Positions 50,316-59,757 are shown, counted from the first letter of the stretch. The stretch: DNA of 64,000 nucleotides from JBOGXA01 sp050694175 (GCA_050694175.1 JBOGXA010000007.1:62001-126000); one strand, 5' to 3'. Translations and numbers: made by a program. Notes: generated by a model from the sequence alone, not told the origin.

Positions 50316-52601
50316 CTAGCCGCGCGCCACGCGCCGGAAGACCGCGTCCATCCGGGCCCGAAGGTTGGCCTCGTCGAAGGGCTTGATCACATAGTCGTCG
50401 ACTCCGGCGCGCAACCCGGCAAGCTCGCTCGTCTGATCACCGGTGATCATGATCAACGGAATCATGCTCGTCGCGGCGGTGCTGCGGAGCTTGTCGGCGA
50501 TCTCCAGCCCGGAGATGTCGGGCATGTGCAGGTCCAAGAGGATTAGATCGGGGCGTTCGAGCCGCGCTCGCCGTAGGCCGTCGTCGCCGGTCTTGGCGAC
50601 AAGAACCTTGTAGTCCTCACCGAACATCGTCTCCACCAGGGCGCACACGCTGGGGTCGTCATCGACGATGAGAATGCGCTTCACATCGCCCGGGTCGGCA
50701 GCAGAAGGAAGCAGATCGGTCCGGCAGTAGGGGCACACCTTCCAGTCCGGACGTACATCCTTACCGCATCCCTCGCATTTGCGAGCGGACAGATCGTGCT
50801 GACAATAGGGGCATACCAGCCATGTCGAATCGATCTCTTCGCGACAACTGGGGCACTTGAGAACTTGGTCTCGCTCGACGTAGGTGACTCGGAGGACCTC
50901 CTCGAGAGTGGTGACGCCCGCCTTTACCTTCTCGAGACCGCCTTCTTGTAGGGCGAGACCTCCGGCATCGCGCAGCGCATAGCCGAGTGCAGAATCGGAT
51001 ACCTGCACAGCCAACTGGTCACGCAGCTGCTTCGTGATCGGAAGCACCTCGAAGATTCCGGTTCGACCTCGGTATCCCGTGTAGTCGCATAGCTCACAGC
51101 CGGTGCCCTTCTGAAGATTCGCGTCCGCAAAGTCGGCCACGGTGAGGTTGAACAACGCGGCTATTCGCTCCGATACCTCAGTGGGCTGGGCGCAGTTCCG
51201 ACAGACAACCCGCACCAACCGTTGGGCGACGACGAGAATCAAGCCCGACGCGATCATGTACGGCTCTACGCCGAGGTCGATCAAGCGGGTTAACGCAGAC
51301 GGCGAGTCGTTAGTGTGCAGGCTCGACAGCACCATGTGGCCCGTCAAGGCGGACTGCATGACGATCTGCGCGGTCTCGAAGTCACGGATCTCGCCCACCA
51401 TTATCACGTCCGGGTCCTGACGGAGCAGCGTACGTAACCCCCGAGCGAAAGTTATGTCGCTCTTATCGTCGATCTGAGTTTGATTCAGCTGCGGGATCTG
51501 ATACTCGATTGGGTCCTCAAGGGTGACGATGTTCCTTTCCGGGGAGTGAAGATGTGAGAGCGCCGCGTACATTGTTGAAGTCTTGCCGGCCCCGGTAGGG
51601 CCGGTGAAGATGATCAGACCCTGTGGTTTGTCGAGATGCTCTTTCACGATGGACATCTGCGAACTCTCCATCCCCAGGGAGTCCAACTCGACGAACTGTT
51701 GGCCGGATGGCAATAGCCGTATGACTATCTTTTCTCCGAAGTAGGTGGGGATCGACGATACGCGCGAATCGACCTCGCGACCGTCGACCGTGTATTTGGC
51801 CCTGCCGTCCTGAGGCCGCCGCCGTTCCGCAATGTCCATCCCCACGACGATCTTGACTCGTGAGATCACGAGCGCCTGGATTCTTTTCGGGAGCGAGACG
51901 ACCTCGCGCAGAAGCCCGTCGACGCGGTAACGAACCTTGACCTCCGCTGGCTGAGGCTCGATGTGGATATCAGTTGCACGTGCGCGCACAGCGTCGGCGA
52001 TGATCGCGTTGACGAGACTGACGATGGGTGCCATATGAGCAGAGCGCTGCAGGGACTCGGCGTCCTGGCCGTCGATGTCTGCTTCCGGCTCCTCTTGAAC
52101 GACCTCGATCTCGCTCGCAACGCCGAAGCGACCCAGGACATCGGTGGCTCCAAGCCCCGGTGCGTAGAAGCGTTCTTCGGACTCTTGGATGGCGCTTGCC
52201 GTAGCGACGACAACGCTGATCTCCTTGATGCCCGACGCCGTCCTGACATCGTCCACGCCAACAACATTGGTCGGGTCCGCGATTCCGACCACGAGTCCGT
52301 CGTCATTCTGCCGGATGGGGATGAGCTGGTGCTTGCGGGCCAGCGATCGCGGAACTAGCTTGGTGACCTCCGGATCGGGAACGACCGACGCGAGGTCGAC
52401 GTAGGCGATCTGGAGCTGCTTGGCAATCGCCTGGGCGATCTCCTCTTCGGTCGCAAACCCGAGCTCCACGATGACGGCGCCCAGTCTCGGCTTACGTCCC
52501 TCCACTCCTTGTTGATACTTCAAGGCCGCGTTTAGGTGCTTGCGGGAAATCGTCTTCGCCGCAACAAGCACTTCTCCGAGGCGCCTTCTCTTGGGGGTCA
52601 C
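50316..52601 (-). CDS. PilB/GspE-type ATPase fused to zinc ribbons and a receiver domain
   Basis: A 761-residue fusion. Residues 5-165: MshEN-like N-domain (LGAVIVELGFATEEEIAQAIA). 185-580: GspE/PilB ATPase with Walker A TGPTGAGKTS (333-342), Asp-box LEDPIEYQ, Walker B DVIMVGEIRD, His-box GHMVLSSLHT and the zinc Cys pairs CRNC/CELC. 583-626: two zinc ribbons (CPSC..CPYC, CEGC..CPYC). 642-761: CheY-like receiver with D690, T720 and K740. So assembly-ATPase activity could be switched by phosphorylation. No pilC, pilT, pilin or secretin gene is nearby, so partners must be elsewhere. ATG 52601. Domain calls are strong; the role is inferred. Confidence 0.9.
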   Translation of the reverse strand: MTPKRRRLGEVLVAAKTISRKHLNAALKYQQGVEGRKPRLGAVIVELGFATEEEIAQAIAKQLQIAYVDLASVVPDPEVTKLVPRSLARKHQLIPIRQNDDGLVVGIADPTNVVGVDDVRTASGIKEISVVVATASAIQESEERFYAPGLGATDVLGRFGVASEIEVVQEEPEADIDGQDAESLQRSAHMAPIVSLVNAIIADAVRARATDIHIEPQPAEVKVRYRVDGLLREVVSLPKRIQALVISRVKIVVGMDIAERRRPQDGRAKYTVDGREVDSRVSSIPTYFGEKIVIRLLPSGQQFVELDSLGMESSQMSIVKEHLDKPQGLIIFTGPTGAGKTSTMYAALSHLHSPERNIVTLEDPIEYQIPQLNQTQIDDKSDITFARGLRTLLRQDPDVIMVGEIRDFETAQIVMQSALTGHMVLSSLHTNDSPSALTRLIDLGVEPYMIASGLILVVAQRLVRVVCRNCAQPTEVSERIAALFNLTVADFADANLQKGTGCELCDYTGYRGRTGIFEVLPITKQLRDQLAVQVSDSALGYALRDAGGLALQEGGLEKVKAGVTTLEEVLRVTYVERDQVLKCPSCREEIDSTWLVCPYCQHDLSARKCEGCGKDVRPDWKVCPYCRTDLLPSAADPGDVKRILIVDDDPSVCALVETMFGEDYKVLVAKTGDDGLRRARLERPDLILLDLHMPDISGLEIADKLRSTAATSMIPLIMITGDQTSELAGLRAGVDDYVIKPFDEANLRARMDAVFRRVARG

Positions 52602-52630
52602 TGATTCAAATTAGGGTCCGGTCCCCATTG

Positions 52631-54082
52631 CTACTCGGGGATCGGAAGCCCTTTCTTTAGCGCTCGGTAAAGATCTCGGGCCTCCGGCGAGAGATCGCAC
52701 CTGCGAGGCTCGAGAATGAGCTTGCGTTGATCGAAGTCCGGTTGCTGACTAAAGTCAAAAGCTCCAAACATGTCGTCTGCTATGCAGTCCCGTTGTGTCA
52801 TGCACGGCAGCCCGTGCAATCTTTCGATGAACTTCAAGATTGACGCGAACTCGTAGGTAGTGTGGTCGACGTAGCCTTGCTTGGCCCACGGCGAGATGAC
52901 GAGGGCCGGCACTCGGGGGCCCAGTCCCATTACGTCGTAGTGGGGTGGCGGCACGTGGTCGTAGAAGCCGCCGAAATCATCCCAGAGAACGAAGATTGCG
53001 GTTTCCTTCCAGTACTTCGAATTCATCAGCGCGTTGATATGGGCCACCGTCCAGTTCTCGCCCATGCATACGCTCGGCCCCCCGGGATGCTCATTGAATC
53101 CTCGGGCCGGGACCACCCATGTGACCTCTTGGAGGTCTCCGCTTTTGATGTCCTCCATGAGGTTGTCCGTAAACTCCTCCTCCTTAACGGCGTTCGGTCC
53201 CCAATACTTTGAGTAGCGGATATGCCGGATGGCTCTCAAGGCATTGAACCAGAGACCATCCTCGCTGTAGTGATAGCGCCACGAGACGCCGGCATCGTTC
53301 AGCAGATCGGGGAGCACCTCGAAGTCGAAGCAGGCCCTCACGATCTCCCAGTACTCGCTTATCTGGTCCGCCGCCGCTTGCTCTTCAAGCGTCATCACCC
53401 GTTTCTTGTCTTCTCGGGTCAGCTTTCGAAACGCGTTCACGATGTCCCCCGGATCGTCGCAGTACGCTCCCTTTCGTCCTTCGTCCGTTGGAAGCAGGTT
53501 GCTTACTGCGCCGGCGGACTGTGCCCCCAGCAAGTAAAGATGCTCGGGCAACGTCGGTCCGTACACCGATGAGAACATCCTGTCGGTGAGCACAAACTCA
53601 TCCGCGTAGGCCCAGTAGGAAGGGATTCCCCGCCGCGTGAAGGACGAGTAGCCGCGCAGATCCGCGCCCTGAGACACGAGATCGAAACCATCCATCCTTC
53701 CGCCGTTGACTGCAACGACGCCGTCTTCGAAGTCGTGCCCCAGATCGGGATCCTCGACGTCGCGAGCAACCGTGAGGCGCACCCTCTCTCCGCTCGATGT
53801 CATCCCGCTGGTAGCTCCGTCCGCCCCGGGATAGCGCCCGAAGAAATTGTCGAAGCTGCGGTTCTCTTTGATGAGGATGACCACCCGCTTTATGGGAATC
53901 TCGCCGGTACGCGTCGATCCGGGGGTTTCTTCCGGTAGCCCTTGCTGGATTCCGGGACGACTCGCCGTGCCGTCGTCCTCTCTCAAGACCATCCATCCGG
54001 TGAGTAGTCCGACCAGCAACAGTGCCCCGAGCACAACGACTCCCCGTTGCGTAAGCCGAAGTTGCGATCGCCGGTACGACAC
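52631..54082 (-). CDS. Membrane-anchored phosphoesterase (phospholipase C-like)
   Basis: 483 residues of the PF04185 phosphoesterase family (bacterial PLC, acid phosphatase AcpA). N-terminal membrane anchor (VVVLGALLLVGLLTGWMVL), then the catalytic start VVILIKENRSFDNFFGRYPGADG with Glu/Asn metal ligands, GHDFEDGVVAVNGGRMDGF, WVVPARGFNEHPGG, FVLWDDFGGFYDHVPPPH and LVISPWAKQGYVDHTTYEFASILKFIE. GTG 54082 lies 2 bp after the holB stop (TGA GA GTG), so translation is coupled. Substrate (phospholipid or phosphomonoester) is not settled. Confidence 0.88.
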   Translation of the reverse strand: MSYRRSQLRLTQRGVVVLGALLLVGLLTGWMVLREDDGTASRPGIQQGLPEETPGSTRTGEIPIKRVVILIKENRSFDNFFGRYPGADGATSGMTSSGERVRLTVARDVEDPDLGHDFEDGVVAVNGGRMDGFDLVSQGADLRGYSSFTRRGIPSYWAYADEFVLTDRMFSSVYGPTLPEHLYLLGAQSAGAVSNLLPTDEGRKGAYCDDPGDIVNAFRKLTREDKKRVMTLEEQAAADQISEYWEIVRACFDFEVLPDLLNDAGVSWRYHYSEDGLWFNALRAIRHIRYSKYWGPNAVKEEEFTDNLMEDIKSGDLQEVTWVVPARGFNEHPGGPSVCMGENWTVAHINALMNSKYWKETAIFVLWDDFGGFYDHVPPPHYDVMGLGPRVPALVISPWAKQGYVDHTTYEFASILKFIERLHGLPCMTQRDCIADDMFGAFDFSQQPDFDQRKLILEPRRCDLSPEARDLYRALKKGLPIPE

Positions 54083-54084
54083 TC

Positions 54085-55239
54085 TCAGGTTGGTCCGGCC
54101 ACTCGCGCCGGAGCGGGCACGAGCCGCGCGATCTCCAACAATGTGGACTCGACGGCGACTACTGAGTTGGCGTTCTTCGACAGAGCGCCGCGCGTTTCGA
54201 TGCAACGTTCGACCGCCCGGAGGAGAGCGCCGTCGGAAATCCCCTCAGCTGCAGCCCACGACTCCAGCTCCTCCACCATGTCGATGTTCGCCACGGCGTC
54301 GACGCCCCCGCGGCGGAACACCAGCACGTCCCGATAGAAGCCGGCCAGTGTCTGCAGGGCTTCTCCTAACATCTCCTCCTCCAGGCGACGCAGCTCACGT
54401 CGATGACGCTTAGCGAGGGCGTTGCGCGCCGCGGCGGTTCCGCGCCCTTCTCCCATCGCCTCGGCGAGCTCCACGACCTCGGATCGCTGTACGCCCTCGC
54501 GCGCCTTTACGGTCTCCGCCACCTCGGCAATGATCTCAGCCGCCGCGTCAAGTGCATCGACGGGTGACGCCAACCGGCGCGGCATGCTCTGCCACACTCC
54601 CCGCCGTTGCCTCGTGTGCTCGTCAATCGCGAACGCACGTGACCTCGCCAGATCGCCGTCGCCAACGCGTGCGGCGAGAAGAGCCGTCGATTCGGGGACG
54701 CCTTCCGTCGTCAGGAGCCTTACGGTCCGCTCCTCCGGCACGGCTTCCAGGCGAGCGACCCGGCACCGCGACACGACAGTTTCGAGAAGCTCTTCCTCGT
54801 GATCGGAGATCAATATGAACACGGTGTCGGGTTGCGGCTCCTCGAGTGTCTTGAGCAGCGCGTTCTGGGCCGGCTCGTTCATTCGGTCGGCCTCTTCGAT
54901 CACAAACACCTTGTAGGTGCCCTCGAACGGTGACCGGGCGGCCTCAGGAAGCACGGATTCGCGGACGATGTCCACCGGAATGAGAGGGCCTTCCGGGACG
55001 ATGTGATGGACGTCGGGGTGCCGATGACGCAAGATGCGCAGGCAGCTCGAGCACTCACCGCACCCCACCTTCGGAGTGGTGGTGCAATTGAGCGCCGCCG
55101 CCATCGCGACCGCGGCATTGCGCTTCCCCGACCCCGTCGGGCCGATCAGCAGCCAGGCGTGCGCCGGCGCTCCGTCGGCGAGCTGACGAGCGAGCCAGTC
55201 TGCCGCACGAGAGCCCTTGAGGCGGTCCCAGACGGTCAT
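54085..55239 (-). CDS. holB: DNA polymerase III subunit delta prime
   Basis: A 384-residue clamp-loader subunit. P-loop GPTGSGKRNAAVAMAAAL has Arg where Ser/Thr is usual, typical of delta' being a non-ATPase; zinc Cys set CTTTPKVGCGECSSC; then EEADRMNEPAQNALLKTLEEP, with FILISDHEEELLETVVSRC. ATG 55239 overlaps the MFS-tmk stop (GATGA type). tmk-holB order is typical in Gram-positives. Confidence 0.93.
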   Translation of the reverse strand: MTVWDRLKGSRAADWLARQLADGAPAHAWLLIGPTGSGKRNAAVAMAAALNCTTTPKVGCGECSSCLRILRHRHPDVHHIVPEGPLIPVDIVRESVLPEAARSPFEGTYKVFVIEEADRMNEPAQNALLKTLEEPQPDTVFILISDHEEELLETVVSRCRVARLEAVPEERTVRLLTTEGVPESTALLAARVGDGDLARSRAFAIDEHTRQRRGVWQSMPRRLASPVDALDAAAEIIAEVAETVKAREGVQRSEVVELAEAMGEGRGTAAARNALAKRHRRELRRLEEEMLGEALQTLAGFYRDVLVFRRGGVDAVANIDMVEELESWAAAEGISDGALLRAVERCIETRGALSKNANSVVAVESTLLEIARLVPAPARVAGPT

Positions 55240-57242
55240 CTAGGTACGGGCCGAGGTGGCCCTAAGTCGGTGGGTATCGGTTCGGAAACCTCCGCCGCCC
55301 GCTGTCGGTAGATACTCACTATCTCCGTATGGACCTCCGATTTCGGTCTGGCCGCATCCACGACCACAAAACGGGCGGGGAATCGTTTGGCGAGCTGTAA
55401 GTAAGCGGCCTTGACCCTGGCGTGAAAGTCATCGCCCGCGTTTTCGATTCGATCCCTGTCGCCTTCCGCGCGCGCGAGCCCTGCGTCCGGGTCCACCGAC
55501 AGAAAGAAAACAAGGTCGGGCAGCACGCCTCCCGTCGCCCATTCGCTAATCCGATAGATCTCCTCGAGCCCGAGCCCCCTGGCAAGGCCCTGATACGCCA
55601 AAGAAGAGTCTACGAATCGATCGGAGACCACGACCTTCCCCGATCTCAGGGCCGGCGCAACCACTTCGTTCACATGCTGGGCTCGGTCGGCGGCGTACAA
55701 GAGGGCTTCTGTGCGCTCGTTCATTTCGGCGGCGTCCGAATCGAGCACGATCGACCGAATCCTTTCACCGATCGACGTCCCACCCGGCTCCCGCGTCGTT
55801 ACCACGTCGACGCCGGTGGTGGTCAGCCACTCAACGAAAGCCTCCATCTGGGTGCTCTTTCCCGCCCCCTCCCCCCCTTCGAAAACCACGAAGTAACCGG
55901 GGAGCCTGCGCGCCACGGTTCGGTGGCCAATGGCTCTCATGGAGAGTAATCCTCCTCCGATGGGCAGCAGACCGGCAAGCAACAGGGTCACGCGACTGTC
56001 GGGAAGGTCGATCGGGCCGAGCTCGTAATTGCCGACGGCGCCGGCAAGGAAGGGGAACAGGCTGAGACCGACGAGCATGCCGATGCGGATAACCGTGTAG
56101 GCCGCACTGAAGGTGCGCCCTCGCAGTTCGTCGCTGGTCGCCTCGTGCATCAACGAATAACCCGTCGCGTACGCCGCGCCGCCGAAGAATCCGAGGGCCG
56201 ACGCAATCGGGATCGCCTGATTGAGACTTCCCATGCTCGCCAGCCCTATGAGTCCTAGTCCCAACAGGAACATCGAGGACGAGAACAGAATGTCCTTCTG
56301 GATCCGTCGGGCGATTGCGCCGACGGTAAGAAGGCCGATGATCATGCCGGTCGCGAGAAAGCCGACCAGGAAGGCGAAGCCTCCACGACCCCCTGCCAGC
56401 ACGTTATCGACGAAGCCGATGCCGACCGAAAAGACTGCGCCCGCAGCCATGAATGTCAACGCGATGCCCAGCAGCCAGGGACGAACCTGCCGGTGGTCTT
56501 TGACGAACGTCAACCCCTCCGCCAGATCACGCCGTGCCGCGGCAAGGTCGAAGCGACCTGTCCTCCGACGGGATGAGGGAAGCGTCAGGGTAAAGATCAT
56601 GAGCGCGGAAAATGCGAAGGTGATCGAATCGATCCACAGCGCGAGCGCCTCGGGTGTGTCCTCCAGTCCCTGGAGCACGGGAACCCTGTCCCCCAGGAAC
56701 TCGCCCAGCTTGGCCATGAATCCGAACAACACCGCCCCCAGGGGCCACGGTCCGTAAACCGCTATGAGGTTCAGTGAGTTCGCGTGAGTGATGTGCTCCG
56801 CAGCAACCACGTGCGGGAGCGAGGCATCCTTGGCCGGCCCCCAGACGAGTGTCAGCACCTCCAGCAGCATGGAAGCGACGAGCAGGTACACGAGGTTCTG
56901 GAAGAACGGCAATGAAAAGATGAGTCCCGCACGCGCCACGTCCGCGTAGAGCATCAGCTTCCGGCGGTCGAACCGATCCGCCATCACACCTGCCAGCGGC
57001 CCGGCAATGAAGCCCGGAAGTACGCGAGCGCCCATCACCGCACCAACCGCGACGTTCCCCCCGATGTCGTATGCGAATGCGGCAATCGCGAATACGCCAA
57101 TCCAGTCACCCAGACTCGATACGAATTGGGCGAGGAAGAGCTTGAGGAAGTTTCGGTTGCGGAGTAGTACGAAGAAGGTGTTCCTCGTCTCTTCGGACGA
57201 CGTCAGAACGCGGAGGTCTGGGCGGTTTGTTGGCTGCTGAAT
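55236..57242 (-). CDS. tmk: MFS transporter-thymidylate kinase fusion
   Basis: A single frame of 668 codons: an N-terminal MFS-like 12-helix domain (NRNFLKLFLAQFVSSLGDWI, LPGFIAGPLAGVMADRFDRR ... TLLLAGLLPIGGGL), then thymidylate kinase with P-loop FEGGEGAGKSTQ, DRFVDSSLAYQG and LID RAEGDRDRIE. Tmk makes dTDP. Canonical GTG 57038 removes the first helix, which is clearly encoded further upstream. I start at AUU 57242, after AAAGGAAAGAGTGCC; no ATG, GTG or TTG is in this frame there. A GTG one frame off lies at 57247. So a rare start or a one-base indel is needed. The fusion occurs in other Actinomycetota. Confidence 0.88.
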   Translation of the reverse strand: MQQPTNRPDLRVLTSSEETRNTFFVLLRNRNFLKLFLAQFVSSLGDWIGVFAIAAFAYDIGGNVAVGAVMGARVLPGFIAGPLAGVMADRFDRRKLMLYADVARAGLIFSLPFFQNLVYLLVASMLLEVLTLVWGPAKDASLPHVVAAEHITHANSLNLIAVYGPWPLGAVLFGFMAKLGEFLGDRVPVLQGLEDTPEALALWIDSITFAFSALMIFTLTLPSSRRRTGRFDLAAARRDLAEGLTFVKDHRQVRPWLLGIALTFMAAGAVFSVGIGFVDNVLAGGRGGFAFLVGFLATGMIIGLLTVGAIARRIQKDILFSSSMFLLGLGLIGLASMGSLNQAIPIASALGFFGGAAYATGYSLMHEATSDELRGRTFSAAYTVIRIGMLVGLSLFPFLAGAVGNYELGPIDLPDSRVTLLLAGLLPIGGGLLSMRAIGHRTVARRLPGYFVVFEGGEGAGKSTQMEAFVEWLTTTGVDVVTTREPGGTSIGERIRSIVLDSDAAEMNERTEALLYAADRAQHVNEVVAPALRSGKVVVSDRFVDSSLAYQGLARGLGLEEIYRISEWATGGVLPDLVFFLSVDPDAGLARAEGDRDRIENAGDDFHARVKAAYLQLAKRFPARFVVVDAARPKSEVHTEIVSIYRQRAAEVSEPIPTDLGPPRPVPR

Positions 57243-57297
57243 GGCACTCTTTCCTTTCGCCTTATCGCCGCGCCATCCTATTGGTCCGCAACCAGAG

Positions 57298-59469
57298 TCA
57301 GGCTCCGGAGGCCTTGGTTCTCGGCGCTCTCTTTCTCGTCGTCTTCTTGGTCGCCGACTTCCCTTTAGCGGTCTTCTTGGTGGACTTCTTCCGGTCTTTC
57401 TTTATGTACTTGCAGTCGGGGTAGTTGGAACATCCAACGAAGGGGCCGAAGCGCCCACGCTTTTCCACGAGGGGTGATCCGCATTCGGGGCAGGTCTCGC
57501 CCGTCTCCTTCGGTGGCTCCTTCTTTATGTACTTGCAGTCGGGGTAGTTGGAGCATCCGACGAAGGGGCCGAAGCGTCCCGTCTTGGCCACGAGCTCCGA
57601 GCCGCATTCGGGGCACTTCTCGCCCGTGCCCTCGGGGTCGGGAAGGGGATTGCCCTCCTCATCGAGCTGCTTCGACCACTTGCACTCGGGCCACCCGGAG
57701 CACGACAGGAACCAGAGGCCGTGCTTGCCGAACTTCTCAACGACCGGGCGGCCGCACTCGGGGCAGGTCTTGTCGGTCGGGCGCTCCGGACGAGCCATCT
57801 TGTCGGCTTGTTCATCGACGTGAACCGAGAAGGATTCGAAGAACTCCTGGACGACGGGGGCCATGTCCTTAGAACCCTCCGCAATCTCATCGAGTGTCTC
57901 CTCCATCCTGGCGGTGAAATTGAGATCGACGATCTCGGGGAAGTGTGCTTCCAGCTGCTCGGTAACTACCTCGCCACGCGGCGTTGGGAAGAGCCTCCGG
58001 CTCTCAGTGCGCACGTATTCTCGATCGATAAGGGTCCGCACGGTCGGCGCATACGTCGACGGCCTGCCAATGCCGACGTTCTCCATCTCACGCACAAGCG
58101 TCGCCTCTGTATAGCGCGGCGGCGGTTGCGTGAAATGTTGTTCTGGTTCGAGGGCGCGAAGGTCAAGGATCTGGCCCTCGGTCAGGTCGGGAAGCAGGCT
58201 GTCGAGTTCCTCGGGCTCATCGTCGCCGCGCACCAGGTAAACCTTCAGGAAACCATCGAACTTGAGGAGTTGGCCCGTCGCGCGGAATTCGACACCGTCG
58301 GTATCAATATCGACCGAGGTTGCGTCGTAGATCGCTTCGGCCATCTGAGACGCAATTGTGCGCTGCCAAACGATCTCGTAGAGCTTCAGGTCGAGGCCGT
58401 GCAGCTCACCCGCCATCTCCGAGGGGAGTCGGTGCGCGCTCGTCGGTCGCACCGCCTCGTGCGCTTCTTGTGCACCTTTGCTCTTGGCAACAAAGCGGCG
58501 GACCTCATGATACTTCCCTCCGAACTCGGCCTCAACGACCCGGCCGATCTCGTTAAGAGCGTCCTGCGACAAGGTTGTGGAATCCGTTCTCATGTATGTG
58601 ATGTGGCCGGCCTCGTAGAGGGACTGAGCGACCTGCATCGTTTTCCACGCCGGCAACCCAAGCTTCGAGGACGCAGCCTGCTGCAACGTCGACGTCCGAA
58701 AGGGTGCCGGTGGCTTGCGCCGGCGCTCGGTCCTGCGGACACCCGTCACCCTCCACGGGCCGGGCCGCACGCGATCGGCGATCTGGTGGGCGGAAGCCTC
58801 GTCGGTTAGTGAGAACTTCGCCTTCTCGCCTACGGGATGGAGCGCATCGAAGACCTCTCCATCCTCCGTCGCAAGGGTGGCCGTGATGTCCCAGTACTCC
58901 TGCGCCTCAAAGGCGCGGATCTCTCGTTCCCGGAGCACGACAAGCAAGAGCGCCGCGCTCTGCACACGACCTGCGGAGAGATTTGGTCCCACCGTCCGCC
59001 ACAACAACGGCGACAACTTGTATCCGACGATCCGGTCGACTGCGCGTCGCGCCTGCTGAGCATCGACGAGATTCATATCGATGGCGCGCGGGTTCGCAAA
59101 CGCATCTACTACTGCCTTCTGCGTAATCTCGTTGAAGGTCACACGGCGAGACTTCTCGGGCGGAAGCTTGGCGAGTTCGGCAACATGCCACGCAATCGCC
59201 TCGCCTTCTCTGTCGGGGTCGGGAGCGAGCCAAACGAGTTCGGCATCCTTCGCGGCTGCCCTAATCGCGGTCATGGCCTTCCTTGCCGTTGCTCGCTTGA
59301 TGGGCTGGTAGGAGAACTTGATCCCCCCGTTGACTTCGATCCCAAAGTTGGATTTCGGCAGGTCCCGGACATGGCCCATCGAGGCAAGGACCTTGAACTC
59401 CTTGCCCATGTACTTCTCAATCGTCTTTGCCTTCGCAGGCGATTCGACGATGACCAGGTTGCTTGTCAC
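57298..59469 (-). CDS. topA: DNA topoisomerase I
   Basis: A 723-residue type IA enzyme that relaxes negative supercoils. TOPRIM domain NLVIVESPAKAKTIEKYMG ... PDPDREGEAIAWHV; active-site Tyr in HITYMRTDSTTLSQDAL (about residue 295); PRGEVVTEQLEAHFP; then three C-terminal zinc ribbons (CPECGRPVVEKFGK, CPECGSELVAKTGRFGP, CPECGSPLVEKRGRFGP) and a Lys/Ala tail. GTG 59469 has AAGGAG 4 nt before it, so the longer frame is rejected. The last two ribbons are nearly identical at DNA level. Followed by the MFS-tmk-holB run. Confidence 0.96.
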   Translation of the reverse strand: MTSNLVIVESPAKAKTIEKYMGKEFKVLASMGHVRDLPKSNFGIEVNGGIKFSYQPIKRATARKAMTAIRAAAKDAELVWLAPDPDREGEAIAWHVAELAKLPPEKSRRVTFNEITQKAVVDAFANPRAIDMNLVDAQQARRAVDRIVGYKLSPLLWRTVGPNLSAGRVQSAALLLVVLREREIRAFEAQEYWDITATLATEDGEVFDALHPVGEKAKFSLTDEASAHQIADRVRPGPWRVTGVRRTERRRKPPAPFRTSTLQQAASSKLGLPAWKTMQVAQSLYEAGHITYMRTDSTTLSQDALNEIGRVVEAEFGGKYHEVRRFVAKSKGAQEAHEAVRPTSAHRLPSEMAGELHGLDLKLYEIVWQRTIASQMAEAIYDATSVDIDTDGVEFRATGQLLKFDGFLKVYLVRGDDEPEELDSLLPDLTEGQILDLRALEPEQHFTQPPPRYTEATLVREMENVGIGRPSTYAPTVRTLIDREYVRTESRRLFPTPRGEVVTEQLEAHFPEIVDLNFTARMEETLDEIAEGSKDMAPVVQEFFESFSVHVDEQADKMARPERPTDKTCPECGRPVVEKFGKHGLWFLSCSGWPECKWSKQLDEEGNPLPDPEGTGEKCPECGSELVAKTGRFGPFVGCSNYPDCKYIKKEPPKETGETCPECGSPLVEKRGRFGPFVGCSNYPDCKYIKKDRKKSTKKTAKGKSATKKTTRKRAPRTKASGA
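57398..57576 (-). repeat. Near-identical tandem copies within topA zinc ribbons
   Basis: Two 56-bp copies at 57398-57453 and 57521-57576, 123 bp apart, differ at 2 positions. Each encodes GRFGPFVGCSNYPDCKYIKK, the core of a C4 zinc ribbon. This is a young tandem duplication or gene conversion, unlike the first, more diverged ribbon. Confidence 0.85.
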
Positions 59470-59757
59470 TAGGCTCCTTCGGAATCTCCAGCACGCCGCC
59501 CCCGCGACGCCCTTCTGGCACCAAGGCGGGTCTGGTCGAATGGCGGTGTCTCGACGGCCGGGAAGCCGACCTTCAAGGTCAACGCTTATGCACCGAAACG
59601 GCGCCGCTGTCAAGCCAAACGATCACGGCGCCGTTCCTCTTCCCGGACCCACATTACGTGCAAACGGGACAAATGGGAACGCCTGACCCCCGTGGGGCGA
59701 GGGAACGTAACACGGCTCCGCCGTAGTGGGAATTGGGAGTCGTTATCCTCGGGCGCC
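59470..59757. other. Intergenic, divergent promoter region of topA and DedA gene
   Basis: 288 bp with no gene. At 59712-59728 it contains CGGCTCCGCCGTAGTGG followed by GAATTGGGA, like the repeats at 19318 and 19371 (GGCTTCGCCGAGGGTGG, then ATTGGGATTC). Because this element is also upstream of genes, it may be a small dispersed regulatory or hairpin repeat. No other structure seen. Confidence 0.4.
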
